Below, piece by piece: positions 26,605 to 35,230 of a DNA stretch of 64,000 bases. The translations under genes and the position numbers were made by a program. Within the stretch, counting starts at the first letter, position 1. Every line of letters begins with the position of its first letter. The DNA is taken from NCBI RefSeq assembly GCF_900111295.1, contig NZ_FOGT01000010.1:1-64000 (forward strand), given 5' to 3'. The stretch is from Salipaludibacillus aurantiacus (lineage in GTDB: Bacteria > Bacillota > Bacilli > Bacillales > Salisediminibacteriaceae). Under the pieces are notes generated by a model. The model searched no databases and had not been told where the DNA came from. It worked only from the letters and a program-made list of their open reading frames with translations.

Positions 26605-28800
26605 ATGTTTCGTACACTGCGATCCAAACTGCTGTTATTTTTCATACTGATTGCTTTTGTGCCAATGACAGCAGTTGGTGTGATCAGTTATACAAGCCAG
26701 AAACAGGAGATGACACAAAGTGTGGAGCGCTCTTTGGCGATTCAAAGCTACAGTGTCAATCTTGAAATGAAGCGTTTTATGGAAGAGAGGCTTGCTGATG
26801 CAGCCTTCCTGGCACAAAACCCGGTCTTAATGGATCCTGAGAGTTCCACTTTGGATATCAGAGATCAATTATATTCTTTTATGGGTGTACATGACCTTTA
26901 CGTCGATATAATTTTACTGGATGAAAATGGGATTGTCGTTTCAGACACGGAAACGGAAGTGCTTAATCAGGATTTGAGTGAAAGAGAATGGTACCAGGAA
27001 GCGCTTAATGGGCATACAGTCGTTTCTGATCTTTATGTGTCTCCGCTTCTGGACAAACCGGTGATGGTAGTTGCCTCACCGATATATAATATGAACCAGG
27101 AAATTATCGGAGTTGTTTCACCGACTTTTGACGTAGAAACACTTTACAGCCAGCTCGGTGATTATACAGAAGAGCAGCAGGAGGCTGGATGGGGAGGTTA
27201 TACCTTCCTTTTAAACAGTGAAGGAGAGGTTGCTTTTCATCCGGACCCGGAAAAAGTATTAAATGTCAACTACTTTCAGGAAAAACAAATTTCCGAAAAC
27301 CATATTGAAAAGAAAATTGAAGACGGGGAACTGGCCAGTGTGGTGGACGGGGAAGTCCACTATTTTAACAGGATTGATCCGTTCCCAGGGTTTGTACATG
27401 ACTGGTACGTAGGCGTTTCTGTAGAGGAAGACGAATTATATTCGCCATTAAACAGCCTTCTCATCAGGTACCTGATATTTTTCAGTCTTGTTTTTCCTGT
27501 TCTCACGTATGCGGTGTACCGCCTGTCTGATTTTCTGGTACGGCCGGTCAGTCAGCTTGTTGAGTCGACAAAACGTGTGGCAGCAGGGAATCGGGATAGC
27601 CAGGAATATGTTTATGCTTACGAGGAAGTAAACGATTTAAACACTACATTTGACGAAATGACCCGTCAGCTGGAAGAACGGGAAAGCTCCCATAAAAAGG
27701 CCGCTCTTGTTCTTGAGACAACGGACAACGGGGTCTTTGCTTTCGACCGAAAGACAAAGCGGATCACCGTATTTAACCGGATGTGTGAAGAGATGTTCAG
27801 CCAGGATAAAAATGATGTAATCGGTATGGAGCTTGATGAGTTGATCGGCCAGTCTCCGGCTTTTAAGTCTGTAGTGGAGAGCAGCGGGCTGCTTGAATTA
27901 AAAGATGAAGAGCAGGTGCGTTCCGAATATGAAATAGAATGCAAGTGCGGCGGACAGGAGCGGACTTTGTTTCTGAGTCTTTCGACACTTCCGACTCCTG
28001 AAGATGAAACGGTAGAGGATGAAATGCTTGTCGTCTTTTATGATTTAACAGAAAAAAGAAAGATGGAAAGAGAGCTGATCCGTTCAGAGAAGCTTAAAGT
28101 AGTTGGAGAAATGTCGGCCGGCTTCGCCCACGAAATTAAAAACCCGTTAACGACAATTAAAGGATTTATCCAGCTGTTTTACGAGCAGAACGGCCACGTG
28201 AAGGAAAATTACTATCAGTTAGTTATAGAAGAAATTGACCGTGTGAATAATATTATGAATGACCTTTTAAACATTGCTAATCCAAATCCGGAAGAGAAAA
28301 AGGCTGAAATTAATATCGACCAAATGCTCGAAGATATATTGGCTCTTTATTCGTCTCATATTTATAAAAACCATATTGATTTGGAAACGTTCTTCCACGG
28401 ATCGCTTCCAGTAGTGGAAATGGATGCGAATAAGTTAAAGCAAGTATTCATTAATCTGATCCAAAACGGCATAGAAGCTATGCCCGACGGAGGGAGGATG
28501 AATATCCGCACCACGGTGGAAGATGAAACTGACAATAGTTCCCATGTGATCATTCAGGTAGAAGACACAGGTGTGGGAATGGATAAAGAAACGATAGAAA
28601 AACTCGGGACGCCATTTTTCACCACTAAAAAAACCGGAACAGGCTTAGGGCTCACAACGAGTTACAGGGTGATCGAAGAGGTAGATGGCGCTCTGAATGT
28701 GTCATCTGAACAAGGGAAAGGGACAGCCTTTACTATTTACCTGCCTGCAAAGCCAGCGGTAAAAGGAAGCAGAACATCGGCGGATAAGGCAGAAAAATAA
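26605..28800 (+). CDS. Membrane sensor histidine kinase (dCache-HAMP-PAS-HisKA-HATPase)
   Basis: A 731-residue transmembrane sensor kinase. Order: TM1 (about 10-30), extracellular dCache-type sensor (about 33-285), TM2 (about 290-310), HAMP (to about 363), PAS (about 370-490), HisKA with phosphorylated His509 in GFAHEIKNPL, then HATPase with N-box LIQNGIEAM, G1 DTGVGM and G2 GTGLGL. No response regulator gene is adjacent. An orphan kinase with this HisKA type and a Spo0A-box-like promoter fits a phosphorelay kinase that feeds Spo0F, but this is inference. It is monocistronic. Confidence 0.88.
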   Translation: MFRTLRSKLLLFFILIAFVPMTAVGVISYTSQKQEMTQSVERSLAIQSYSVNLEMKRFMEERLADAAFLAQNPVLMDPESSTLDIRDQLYSFMGVHDLYVDIILLDENGIVVSDTETEVLNQDLSEREWYQEALNGHTVVSDLYVSPLLDKPVMVVASPIYNMNQEIIGVVSPTFDVETLYSQLGDYTEEQQEAGWGGYTFLLNSEGEVAFHPDPEKVLNVNYFQEKQISENHIEKKIEDGELASVVDGEVHYFNRIDPFPGFVHDWYVGVSVEEDELYSPLNSLLIRYLIFFSLVFPVLTYAVYRLSDFLVRPVSQLVESTKRVAAGNRDSQEYVYAYEEVNDLNTTFDEMTRQLEERESSHKKAALVLETTDNGVFAFDRKTKRITVFNRMCEEMFSQDKNDVIGMELDELIGQSPAFKSVVESSGLLELKDEEQVRSEYEIECKCGGQERTLFLSLSTLPTPEDETVEDEMLVVFYDLTEKRKMERELIRSEKLKVVGEMSAGFAHEIKNPLTTIKGFIQLFYEQNGHVKENYYQLVIEEIDRVNNIMNDLLNIANPNPEEKKAEINIDQMLEDILALYSSHIYKNHIDLETFFHGSLPVVEMDANKLKQVFINLIQNGIEAMPDGGRMNIRTTVEDETDNSSHVIIQVEDTGVGMDKETIEKLGTPFFTTKKTGTGLGLTTSYRVIEEVDGALNVSSEQGKGTAFTIYLPAKPAVKGSRTSADKAEK

Positions 28801-28811
28801 GCACGCTGCAG

Positions 28812-28848
28812 AACCGGACGCTCATATGATATGAGGCCGGTTTTTTTG
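28812..28848 (+). terminator. Terminator of the sensor kinase
   Basis: AACCGG…CTCATA pairs with TATGAG…CCGGTT, followed by seven T, 12 bases after the stop. Confidence 0.85.
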
Positions 28849-29012
28849 TGTCCGGAAGTTAACTCTGGTAAAGGATCAGGCATGAAGAAATGTAAAACTA
28901 TTTATTTTTTTCAACCATTTTATTCTCCAGCGGGGCCTGCAGAATCGTTTCTATTTCGAGCCTTTTCATGGTACATTGGCAGTACAGAAAATTATGGGAA
29001 GAGGTGATCAGA

Positions 29013-29687
29013 TTGAAAAAAGCTGCAGTAGCCGGAGCTACAGGATTGGTGGGAAGACATGTAGTCAAAGAGCTCATTAACAGCCGTAAATATGATGAAA
29101 TTCACATTCTGACCCGGAGGAAAACCCCTTTTTTCAAACATCCGCTTGTCCGGGAACATATTGTATCCTTTGAGGAACTTGAAGGAATTGGACCTGTCTT
29201 TAAAGAAATAAATGATATCTTTGTGGCTCTTGGAACTACTATGAAACAGGCTAAATCTCATGAAGAATTTATAAAGGTGGATTACACCTATCCTCTCAAA
29301 ATAGCGGAACTGGCTAAAGAATACGGTGCGGACACTTTTACGGTCGTCAGTGCTACAGGGGCAAACCGGGAATCCCGTTTTTTCTATAACCGTGTTAAAG
29401 GAACTCTTGAGGAGGCGCTCATAACCCTCAAGCTGCCTTCTTTACATATTTTCCGCCCATCGCTTCTTCTCGGCGAAAGATATGAGTTCCGTGCAGGAGA
29501 GAAATCCGCCGAGTGGCTCAGTAAACCGTTATCAGTCTTTATGAAAGGCCCGCTGGATAAGTATAAGCCTGTAAAAGGTTCATACGTGGCGGCATCCATG
29601 TACGCTGTTGCACAAAAAGAAAGCCGTGGGCTTCACATTTATGAATCACCTTTAATCCGTCGTTTAGGAAAAGTGCTTAAAAATTAG
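29013..29687 (+). CDS. NAD(P)-binding SDR-like oxidoreductase (HTATIP2/FMP52-like)
   Basis: A 224-residue atypical short-chain dehydrogenase-like protein. KAAVAGATGLVGRHVVKEL is an NAD(P)-binding Rossmann start; ALGTTMKQAKS and TVVSATGANRESRFFYNRVKG follow the HTATIP2/TIP30-like group, with Ser/Tyr/Lys-type residues. Function in bacteria is unknown. The start is TTG at 29013, because GAGGTGAT lies five to twelve bases upstream; a longer frame from 28968 has no ribosome site. Confidence 0.75.
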   Translation: MKKAAVAGATGLVGRHVVKELINSRKYDEIHILTRRKTPFFKHPLVREHIVSFEELEGIGPVFKEINDIFVALGTTMKQAKSHEEFIKVDYTYPLKIAELAKEYGADTFTVVSATGANRESRFFYNRVKGTLEEALITLKLPSLHIFRPSLLLGERYEFRAGEKSAEWLSKPLSVFMKGPLDKYKPVKGSYVAASMYAVAQKESRGLHIYESPLIRRLGKVLKN

Positions 29688-29842
29688 GCGCTGTTAGGGA
29701 AAACTGTGGGTGTTAATAACCTGCTCCCGTCCTGCGGGGTCTCTAATCTGCCCCGTTCTTCCGCGGGAGTCTCGCGGAATTTAAAAAATCTGCACTTATC
29801 AAAGCCATAGACGGCAAATACTTTTACAAAAGGGGTTATTTT

Positions 29843-31633
29843 ATGAGTAACAGGTACAGTGAGGTATGGAATCTGGATACAATTTTTCCCGGGGGAAGCG
29901 GCTCAAAAAAATTCAAGGCGCATCTGGAAGAGCTGGAAACTGAATTGACTGCTTTTCAGGCAGAAATGGACCGTACGCAGGAAGAGGAGAATGAGGACGT
30001 GGACCTCTGGGCAGATTATGTGAACCGGGCACAGGAGGTCGGCAAGAAAGCTAGAGAAGCAAGTGCATTTATCAGCTGTCTGACTGCACAGGATGTGACC
30101 GACGACCTGGCCAGACTGTTAGGAGGAAAAACGAAACAGCTCGCCTCGAAATACGCTTCGGTCATGACGACGATTGATGAACAGCTTCTCGCCTTTAACA
30201 GCGAGCAATGGGGAGCATTTACGGCAAGGGATGATATGAATCAAATCCTTTTTAATTTAAATGAACGCCGCGAAAACGCGAAAGACAAACTGCCGGGAGA
30301 TAAGGAAAAGCTTATTCAAAGTCTGTCGGTGGATGGCTACCATGCGTGGGGTGAGATGTATAATACCATTGTCGGACGTATGAAAGTCGAAATAGAAGAA
30401 AATGGAGAAACAAAGGCTCTTTCAGTGGGCCAGGCGTCCAATAAACTTTCGGATAAAAGCAGAGAGAAGCGCAAGCATGTTTTTGACCGGTATGAAAAGG
30501 CCTGGGCACAAGAGTCTGATTTGTTTGCAAGCACGCTGAATCACCTGGCAGGGTTCAGGCTGGAAACTTACGGCGCCCGCGGATGGGACGATGTCTTAAA
30601 GGAGCCGCTGCAGATTAACCGTATGAAAAAAGAAACGCTGGAAGTTATGTGGCAGACAATCTCAGAAAACAAAGAAGCGTTTGTTAAATATATGAACCGT
30701 AAAGCTGAACTTCTTGGAATAGAACGTCTGGCGATGTATGATATCAGTGCCCCGCTTTCTGAAAACGTATCAGAAGTGAGTTACGATGATGCAGCTGATA
30801 TGATTGTCAGCCAGTTTAATAAGTTCAGCCCCAAAATGGCTGAGTTTGCACAAAAAGCATTCGATGAGGAATGGATTGAAGCGGAAAGCAGAGAAGGGAA
30901 GCGCCCTGGCGGTTTCTGCACCAGTTTTCCGATGAGTGAACAGTCGCGGATTTTTATGACATATGACGGCTCTGCTTCTAATGTCGCAACACTCGCTCAC
31001 GAACTTGGCCATGCCTATCACCAGTATGTCATGAACGATCTTCCGCAAATTTCCCAGCGTTATGCGATGAACGTGGCAGAAACAGCTTCCACCTTTGCAG
31101 AAATGATCGTGGCTGATGCGACAGTTAAAGCAGCCAAAACAGAAGAAGAAAAAATCCAGCTTCTGGATGACAAACTGAACCGCAGTGTCGCATTTTTTAT
31201 GAATATCCATTCCCGTTTTCTGTTTGAAACGCGTTTTTACGACGAGCGTAAAAACGGCCCGATCAGCAAAGAGCGTCTGAATGAACTGATGGTTGAAGCT
31301 CAGAAGGAAGCTTACTGTGAATCTTTGAGTGACTATTCACCAAGTTTCTGGGCTTCAAAACTCCATTTTCATATTACCGGGGTCCCGTTTTATAATTTCC
31401 CTTATACTTTCGGCTATTTGTTCAGCATGGGAATCTATGCGAAAGCATCAGAAGAGGGAGCGGCGTTTGAAGAGAAATACATCGACCTTTTGCGTGACAC
31501 CGGCCGTCTCGAAGTGGAAGAACTGGCAATCAAACATTTGAATGTGGATCTGACAAAACCAGAATTCTGGCAGAAAGCGATCGATTTCCTGAAGCAGGAC
31601 CTCGATACATTTATGGAATTAACCAGGAAATAA
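29843..31633 (+). CDS. pepF: M3 family oligoendopeptidase F
   Basis: A 596-residue M3B zinc oligopeptidase. The zinc motif HELGH (His386, Glu387, His390) sits in LAHELGHAYHQYVM, and the third ligand Glu is in NVAETASTFAEM. The N-terminal YSEVWNLDTIFPGGSGS is typical of PepF-type enzymes. It degrades cytosolic oligopeptides. A 21-base gap separates it from the ywdI-like gene on the same strand. Its 5' flank (about 29690-29790) is GC-rich and full of short inverted repeats. Confidence 0.93.
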   Translation: MSNRYSEVWNLDTIFPGGSGSKKFKAHLEELETELTAFQAEMDRTQEEENEDVDLWADYVNRAQEVGKKAREASAFISCLTAQDVTDDLARLLGGKTKQLASKYASVMTTIDEQLLAFNSEQWGAFTARDDMNQILFNLNERRENAKDKLPGDKEKLIQSLSVDGYHAWGEMYNTIVGRMKVEIEENGETKALSVGQASNKLSDKSREKRKHVFDRYEKAWAQESDLFASTLNHLAGFRLETYGARGWDDVLKEPLQINRMKKETLEVMWQTISENKEAFVKYMNRKAELLGIERLAMYDISAPLSENVSEVSYDDAADMIVSQFNKFSPKMAEFAQKAFDEEWIEAESREGKRPGGFCTSFPMSEQSRIFMTYDGSASNVATLAHELGHAYHQYVMNDLPQISQRYAMNVAETASTFAEMIVADATVKAAKTEEEKIQLLDDKLNRSVAFFMNIHSRFLFETRFYDERKNGPISKERLNELMVEAQKEAYCESLSDYSPSFWASKLHFHITGVPFYNFPYTFGYLFSMGIYAKASEEGAAFEEKYIDLLRDTGRLEVEELAIKHLNVDLTKPEFWQKAIDFLKQDLDTFMELTRK

Positions 31634-31654
31634 GTAATCAGTGGAGGGAAGACT

Positions 31655-31981
31655 ATGGAGATTCCTGCAAAGCTTGTTCTTCGAAAGATGGAAGAGGAAC
31701 TGGCTAAATTAAAGCACGCAGTGAATGAATCCGGTAAATCAGATGACTACCGCCAATACGCCCAGGCGCTTAAAACCTACTGCGATTTGATCCTTGATTC
31801 AGAGGAACGTGCAGCAGAACAGCCATCAGGTGATGTCCGCCAGCCTTCAGCTGCAGACATTAAAATGATGATGGGCGATATGGAAGAAGACCGTCCGGCT
31901 GCTAAAACCGGAAATAAAAAGAAACAGACGATTTATGACAAGAGCGATGAACCGGAAAGCGACAGCCTGTTTGATTTTTAA
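31655..31981 (+). CDS. ywdI: YwdI family protein (DUF5327)
   Basis: A 108-residue acidic cytosolic protein matching Bacillus YwdI/DUF5327, of unknown function. The N-terminal half is helical (VLRKMEEELAKLKHAV and YAQALKTYCDLILDSEE); the C-terminal half is low-complexity and charged, ending in SDSLFDF. In B. subtilis ywdI is near ung and ywdK, as here, which supports the call. It follows pepF closely (GTGGAGGGAAG ribosome site) and ends at a good terminator. Confidence 0.75.
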   Translation: MEIPAKLVLRKMEEELAKLKHAVNESGKSDDYRQYAQALKTYCDLILDSEERAAEQPSGDVRQPSAADIKMMMGDMEEDRPAAKTGNKKKQTIYDKSDEPESDSLFDF

Positions 31982-32010
31982 AATTAACGGTCATAACAAA
32001 ATCAAAATAA

Positions 32011-32042
32011 AAAAGTGCGTTCCTTATGGAGCGCACTTTTTA
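32011..32042 (+). terminator. Terminator of pepF-ywdI
   Basis: AAAAGTGCG and CGCACTTTT arms with inner CC/GG pairs, ending in a T tract, 30 bases after the stop. Confidence 0.85.
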
Positions 32043-32073
32043 ACTGGCTGAAAATCCACGTCATGAGAACAGG

Positions 32074-32706
32074 TCACACTTGTGTTATAGAAGGATTCTG
32101 CCATTCGACTATCACAGCATAGTTGAGAGATTCATGATCTTCCACATACCCAGGCATCACCTGTAAAGGGCTGAGGCCTTGAGTGAGCATGAATGACAGC
32201 ACGAGATCAGTTAATTCTCCCGACGTGACTTTATTGACATATTCCACCGGAGACATCTGGTCGGCGTATTTGTGAAAGCCCGGGATTCGGCAGCCGGCAA
32301 TATACCGTGAAAGCTCTAACTCCTGTACAAGCTGTTTTCTCGCTTCGTAAAGAGCCTTGGCGACGCCTTTCCCCCGGAAAGCAGGACGTACACAAACATC
32401 AATACCGTAAAGTGTATCCCCCCCTGGATCATGAGTGTTTTTGATAAACCCATTATCAGCTACTTCTTCCCATGTATGAAGCGACCCGTCATAGCGGGTG
32501 ATTAATGACGTGGCCGATCCTGCCGGCTGGCCATCGAACCTGGCGAGCATCGCCCCCCGTGGGAACGTTTCTGAGTGCGCAGTAATATGCTCTTTACTCC
32601 ACCATAATTCTTCCGGAAAAGGGGGAGGGAAGGCTTCTTTTTGTATAGTTAAAAGCTCGTTAAAATCATCTATAGTGTATGGATGAACCGTTATTTTTTC
32701 AGACAT
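32074..32706 (-). CDS. GNAT family N-acetyltransferase
   Basis: A 210-residue Gcn5-related acetyltransferase. The acetyl-CoA-binding motif A is visible as GIDVCVRPAFRGKGVAKALYEARKQL (residues about 100-125). The C-terminal ~80 residues, with IPGFHKYADQMSPVEYV and a late VMPGYVEDHESLNYAVIVEW, resemble a subgroup of uncharacterised bacilli acetyltransferases. Substrate unknown. The start follows AAAGGACC. Confidence 0.82.
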   Translation of the reverse strand: MSEKITVHPYTIDDFNELLTIQKEAFPPPFPEELWWSKEHITAHSETFPRGAMLARFDGQPAGSATSLITRYDGSLHTWEEVADNGFIKNTHDPGGDTLYGIDVCVRPAFRGKGVAKALYEARKQLVQELELSRYIAGCRIPGFHKYADQMSPVEYVNKVTSGELTDLVLSFMLTQGLSPLQVMPGYVEDHESLNYAVIVEWQNPSITQV

Positions 32707-32838
32707 GTTTCATCGGTCCTTTCATATGGTATAGCCTGATTATAGAAGATAGAGCCGCTGTACGGCAAAGGATTAAGTACATAATTTTTAAATGAAAAAT
32801 GCAAGCTAAACGTATCTGGAAAAGGGAGGAATGACAAC

Positions 32839-33138
32839 ATGATAAACGGTATACCAGGTTTGCCGATCTTCTTTGGCTATATCGGCGAAAATGAGGACGC
32901 TTATGCGAAGCTTTATGAAGCTCAATATGAAATGTTTGTAAATGGAGACTATGTAGGAGACCATACGCTATATGCGGAAAAAGAAGAAGCGACAGATATA
33001 GCAGACTTTTTAGAAGCTCAGGGCTTCAGTCATATTGAAATAGATGTGGAAGGAGATCATATTCTGATTAACTGCCAAACTGAAAAAGATGCTGAACGGG
33101 TTGAAGAAGCTGTAAAGGTCTTTCTGCACAACCGTTAA
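32839..33138 (+). CDS. Hypothetical protein, 99 residues
   Basis: A small acidic protein that I cannot place in a family. It begins MINGIPGLPIFFGYIGENED and has alternating helix and strand segments (EEATDIADFLEAQGFSHIEIDVEGDHILINCQ), suggesting a compact alpha/beta domain. No membrane segment or catalytic motif is seen. A strong GGGAGGAATG ribosome site and a terminator after the stop support it as a real gene, transcribed alone. Confidence 0.7.
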   Translation: MINGIPGLPIFFGYIGENEDAYAKLYEAQYEMFVNGDYVGDHTLYAEKEEATDIADFLEAQGFSHIEIDVEGDHILINCQTEKDAERVEEAVKVFLHNR

Positions 33139-33157
33139 TAATAGGGCGAATAAAAGA

Positions 33158-33194
33158 GGGACTGGCTCAGTTTAAGAAGCAAGTCCCTTTGTTT
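33158..33194 (+). terminator. Terminator of the 99-residue hypothetical gene
   Basis: AGGGACT (33158-33164) pairs with AGTCCCT (33182-33188), followed by TTGTTTG. The descending arm is part of a 19-base sequence repeated at 33722. Confidence 0.65.
33172..33190 (+). repeat. 19-base direct repeat, left copy
   Basis: TTAAGAAGCAAGTCCCTTT is identical to 33722-33740. The two copies flank the small minus-strand gene at 33315-33557. Confidence 0.8.
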
Positions 33195-33314
33195 GTCCAC
33201 ACTTGAAGCAAAACGCAGTTCCTAGCACTTGCTAAACCGAGAAACTGCCGTTTTATTACATTTAAAAGGATGTCATTTAAATTCTGAAGTCCTATTTGCA
33301 TATGCTTACCAACA

Positions 33315-33557
33315 TTATTGAAGCTGCTCAGCATTAATTCGTAAAGCAGCTGATCCAAACGGAGAATCGACAGTGGCAGTAAAATCAGTGGCTGGACAAG
33401 GAAACGTAACAGGCGTACCAAAAACTGAGACAGTTATATCTTCTTCTCCAAATCTAATTAGCTGGGCTTCAAAAGCCACTACTGGCTGCGGTAAGTCCTG
33501 ACCGTCTACAGCTGTTATTTCAACTGTTACTGCACATGCTCCGAAAACAAGACCCAC
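33315..33557 (-). CDS. Hypothetical protein, 80 residues
   Basis: A small protein with no family I recognise. It starts with GTG, chosen because AAGGAGGG lies seven bases upstream; the ATG two bases earlier is out of frame and short. The sequence (VEITAVDGQDLPQPVVAFEAQL, FGTPVTFPCPATDF) is rich in beta-branched residues and Pro and looks like a compact beta protein, perhaps a coat-type structural protein, which is a guess. It sits between 19-base direct repeats, hinting at insertion. Confidence 0.55.
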   Translation of the reverse strand: MGLVFGACAVTVEITAVDGQDLPQPVVAFEAQLIRFGEEDITVSVFGTPVTFPCPATDFTATVDSPFGSAALRINAEQLQ

Positions 33558-33721
33558 ATGAATCCCTCCTTTCTCTTTAAGTAATATTTAATTTATGCAG
33601 GATTACAGAAAATGCTTGTTTCATGACCTAGTAAAGAATACTAGTGAATAAGTTAGAAAGTTAACCATTTTTAACTATTATGACTTTAAAAATTAGAAGT
33701 AGTTTAATAAAAATAAAGGGG

Positions 33722-33740
33722 TTAAGAAGCAAGTCCCTTT
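33722..33740 (+). repeat. 19-base direct repeat, right copy
   Basis: Identical to 33172-33190. Here AAAGGGG before it and CCCTTT within it could form a small hairpin, but there is no gene directly upstream on the plus strand to terminate. Confidence 0.8.
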
Positions 33741-33807
33741 TCTGGTTGTTGGGCATATGGTATGTTATGGGAGTGATATGTGGTCATTGAACTGAAAGGA
33801 GAAAACA

Positions 33808-34179
33808 ATGAAATTATTTTTGCTGCTTGGAAGTTTAAATGCCTTCTTGTTTGTTGCTATTGGAGCATTTGGTGCTCATGCACTTAAGGAGCGTCTCGAA
33901 ACAGGAGGGTACCTGGAAACGTTCCAGACCGGTGTACAGTACCATATGATTCATGCGCTCGCCCTGATTGCTGTAGCCATTCTATCAAGATATCTGTCAG
34001 CGACCGGGCTTGTCCACGGGGCAGGCTGGGCATTTGTTGCGGGAATTATTTTATTCTCAGGAAGCTTATATGCCTTAAGCTTAACCGGAATCCGTGTACT
34101 TGGAGCTATAACCCCAATCGGAGGCGTGGCCTTTCTGGCAGGCTGGGCCCTTCTGTTTGCTGCTGCGTGGATGGAATAA
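33808..34179 (+). CDS. ywdK: DUF423 membrane protein (YwdK)
   Basis: A 123-residue protein with four membrane segments, matching DUF423/YwdK: LNAFLFVAIGAFGAHALKERL at the start, TGVQYHMIHALALIAVA, and TPIGGVAFLAGWALLF at the end. Function is unknown. In B. subtilis ywdK precedes gerQ (ywdL), a neighbourhood kept here apart from one inserted gene. AAAGGAG precedes the ATG; a terminator follows. Confidence 0.88.
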   Translation: MKLFLLLGSLNAFLFVAIGAFGAHALKERLETGGYLETFQTGVQYHMIHALALIAVAILSRYLSATGLVHGAGWAFVAGIILFSGSLYALSLTGIRVLGAITPIGGVAFLAGWALLFAAAWME

Positions 34180-34201
34180 TAACAGCTGAATGTATTACCA
34201 G

Positions 34202-34237
34202 ACAGGTTTTCGTCATAAATGAAAGCCTGTTTTTTTA
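34202..34237 (+). terminator. ywdK terminator
   Basis: ACAGGTTTTC pairs with GAAAGCCTGT and is followed by seven T. Confidence 0.85.
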
Positions 34238-34373
34238 TATTCTGAAATTGGTTGGAAGGCTTCGCCTTGCGTTTTGTTAAAGCCAGCAGGTGTTTATATA
34301 AGTTGACTATTGATTTTAATTAAACAAAATTATAAAATGTTTGTATAAAAATAAACGAAAAGGAGTTTTGTTT

Positions 34374-35138
34374 ATGTTAGCGGATGAGAGGTTTTGGCAA
34401 TCGTCAGTTGAAGAGCTCACAAAGGGCTTCACATATGACAGCCACGAAGAAGCATATATCTGTCTTATTTGCAATGAACGTTTTCAGGACGGGGTAGTTT
34501 ATAAGAGGGAAGAAAGACTGTATGAAGCCAGGAAAGCCATTCACCTTCACATTTCCGATGACCACCAGTCTGTCGTAGATTCACTCTTATCCATGGATAA
34601 AAAATATACCGGCCTCTCCGATCATCAAAAGGAACTGCTTCATTTTTTCAAACAAGGGATGACAGACAGAGAAATAGTCAGTGCTCAAAAGGGAGGGAGC
34701 ACTTCTACCATCCGCAACCACCGTTTCAAACTGAAAGAGAAAGAAAAGCAGGCAAAAGTGTTTCTCGCCATTATGAATGGATTAAGGCAGGAGCAGAAAG
34801 AAAGTAAAGATGATTTAGTTGAAATCCATAAGGGGGCGAAAATGGTGGATGAGCGCTACGCAGTGACTGTAGAAGAAAGGGATAAAGTACTGAAGACTTA
34901 TTTTAAAGAAGGGCTAAACGGACCGCTTGCCTCTTTTCCGAGCAAGGAAAAGAGAAAGATCATTGTCCTCCAGCATTTGCTTCAACGATTTGACCCAGCA
35001 AAAATTTATTCAGAGAAAAGTGTTAACGAGATCCTTAAATCCATCTATTCTGATTTTGCAACTTTAAGACGCTACTTTATCGAATACGGATTTATGGAAC
35101 GCAGCTTAGACTGCTCGGAATACTGGGTGAAAAAATAA
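34374..35138 (+). CDS. DUF2087 domain transcriptional regulator-like protein
   Basis: A 254-residue protein in three parts. Residues ~20-75 hold a CLIC…H…H arrangement (YICLICNERFQDG, IHLHISDDH) that may bind a metal. Residues ~85-135 look like a LuxR-type helix-turn-helix (LSDHQKELLHFFKQGMTDREI, STSTIRNHRFKLKEK). The C-terminal ~75 residues are DUF2087 (FPSKEKRKIIVLQHLLQRF, then FATLRRYFIEYGFMERS). It is probably a DNA-binding regulator; target unknown. The ATG at 34374 follows AAAGGAG; the upstream TTG at 34341 has no ribosome site. Confidence 0.75.
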   Translation: MLADERFWQSSVEELTKGFTYDSHEEAYICLICNERFQDGVVYKREERLYEARKAIHLHISDDHQSVVDSLLSMDKKYTGLSDHQKELLHFFKQGMTDREIVSAQKGGSTSTIRNHRFKLKEKEKQAKVFLAIMNGLRQEQKESKDDLVEIHKGAKMVDERYAVTVEERDKVLKTYFKEGLNGPLASFPSKEKRKIIVLQHLLQRFDPAKIYSEKSVNEILKSIYSDFATLRRYFIEYGFMERSLDCSEYWVKK

Positions 35139-35143
35139 AAATC

Positions 35144-35175
35144 AAACCTGCTGCAGAACCGCAGCAGGTTTATTT
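35144..35175. terminator. Terminator between the DUF2087 gene and gerQ
   Basis: AAACCTGCTGC and GCAGCAGGTTT are perfect 11-base arms around a 6-base loop. It can also serve the convergent gerQ transcript. Confidence 0.85.
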
Positions 35176-35230
35176 CATGGGTATTATAGACGTTATGTTT
35201 GAAAGATAGCGTAAGGAAACAGCCGTCTCC

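Noticed and set aside
29690-29790. GC-rich stretch with short inverted repeats upstream of pepF
   Set aside because: It resembles intergenic repeats of other bacilli, but there is no second copy in this window to support a repeat call.
33167-33421. 84-residue minus-strand frame
   Set aside because: Overlaps the better-supported gene at 33315-33557 and the terminator repeat, and has no ribosome site.
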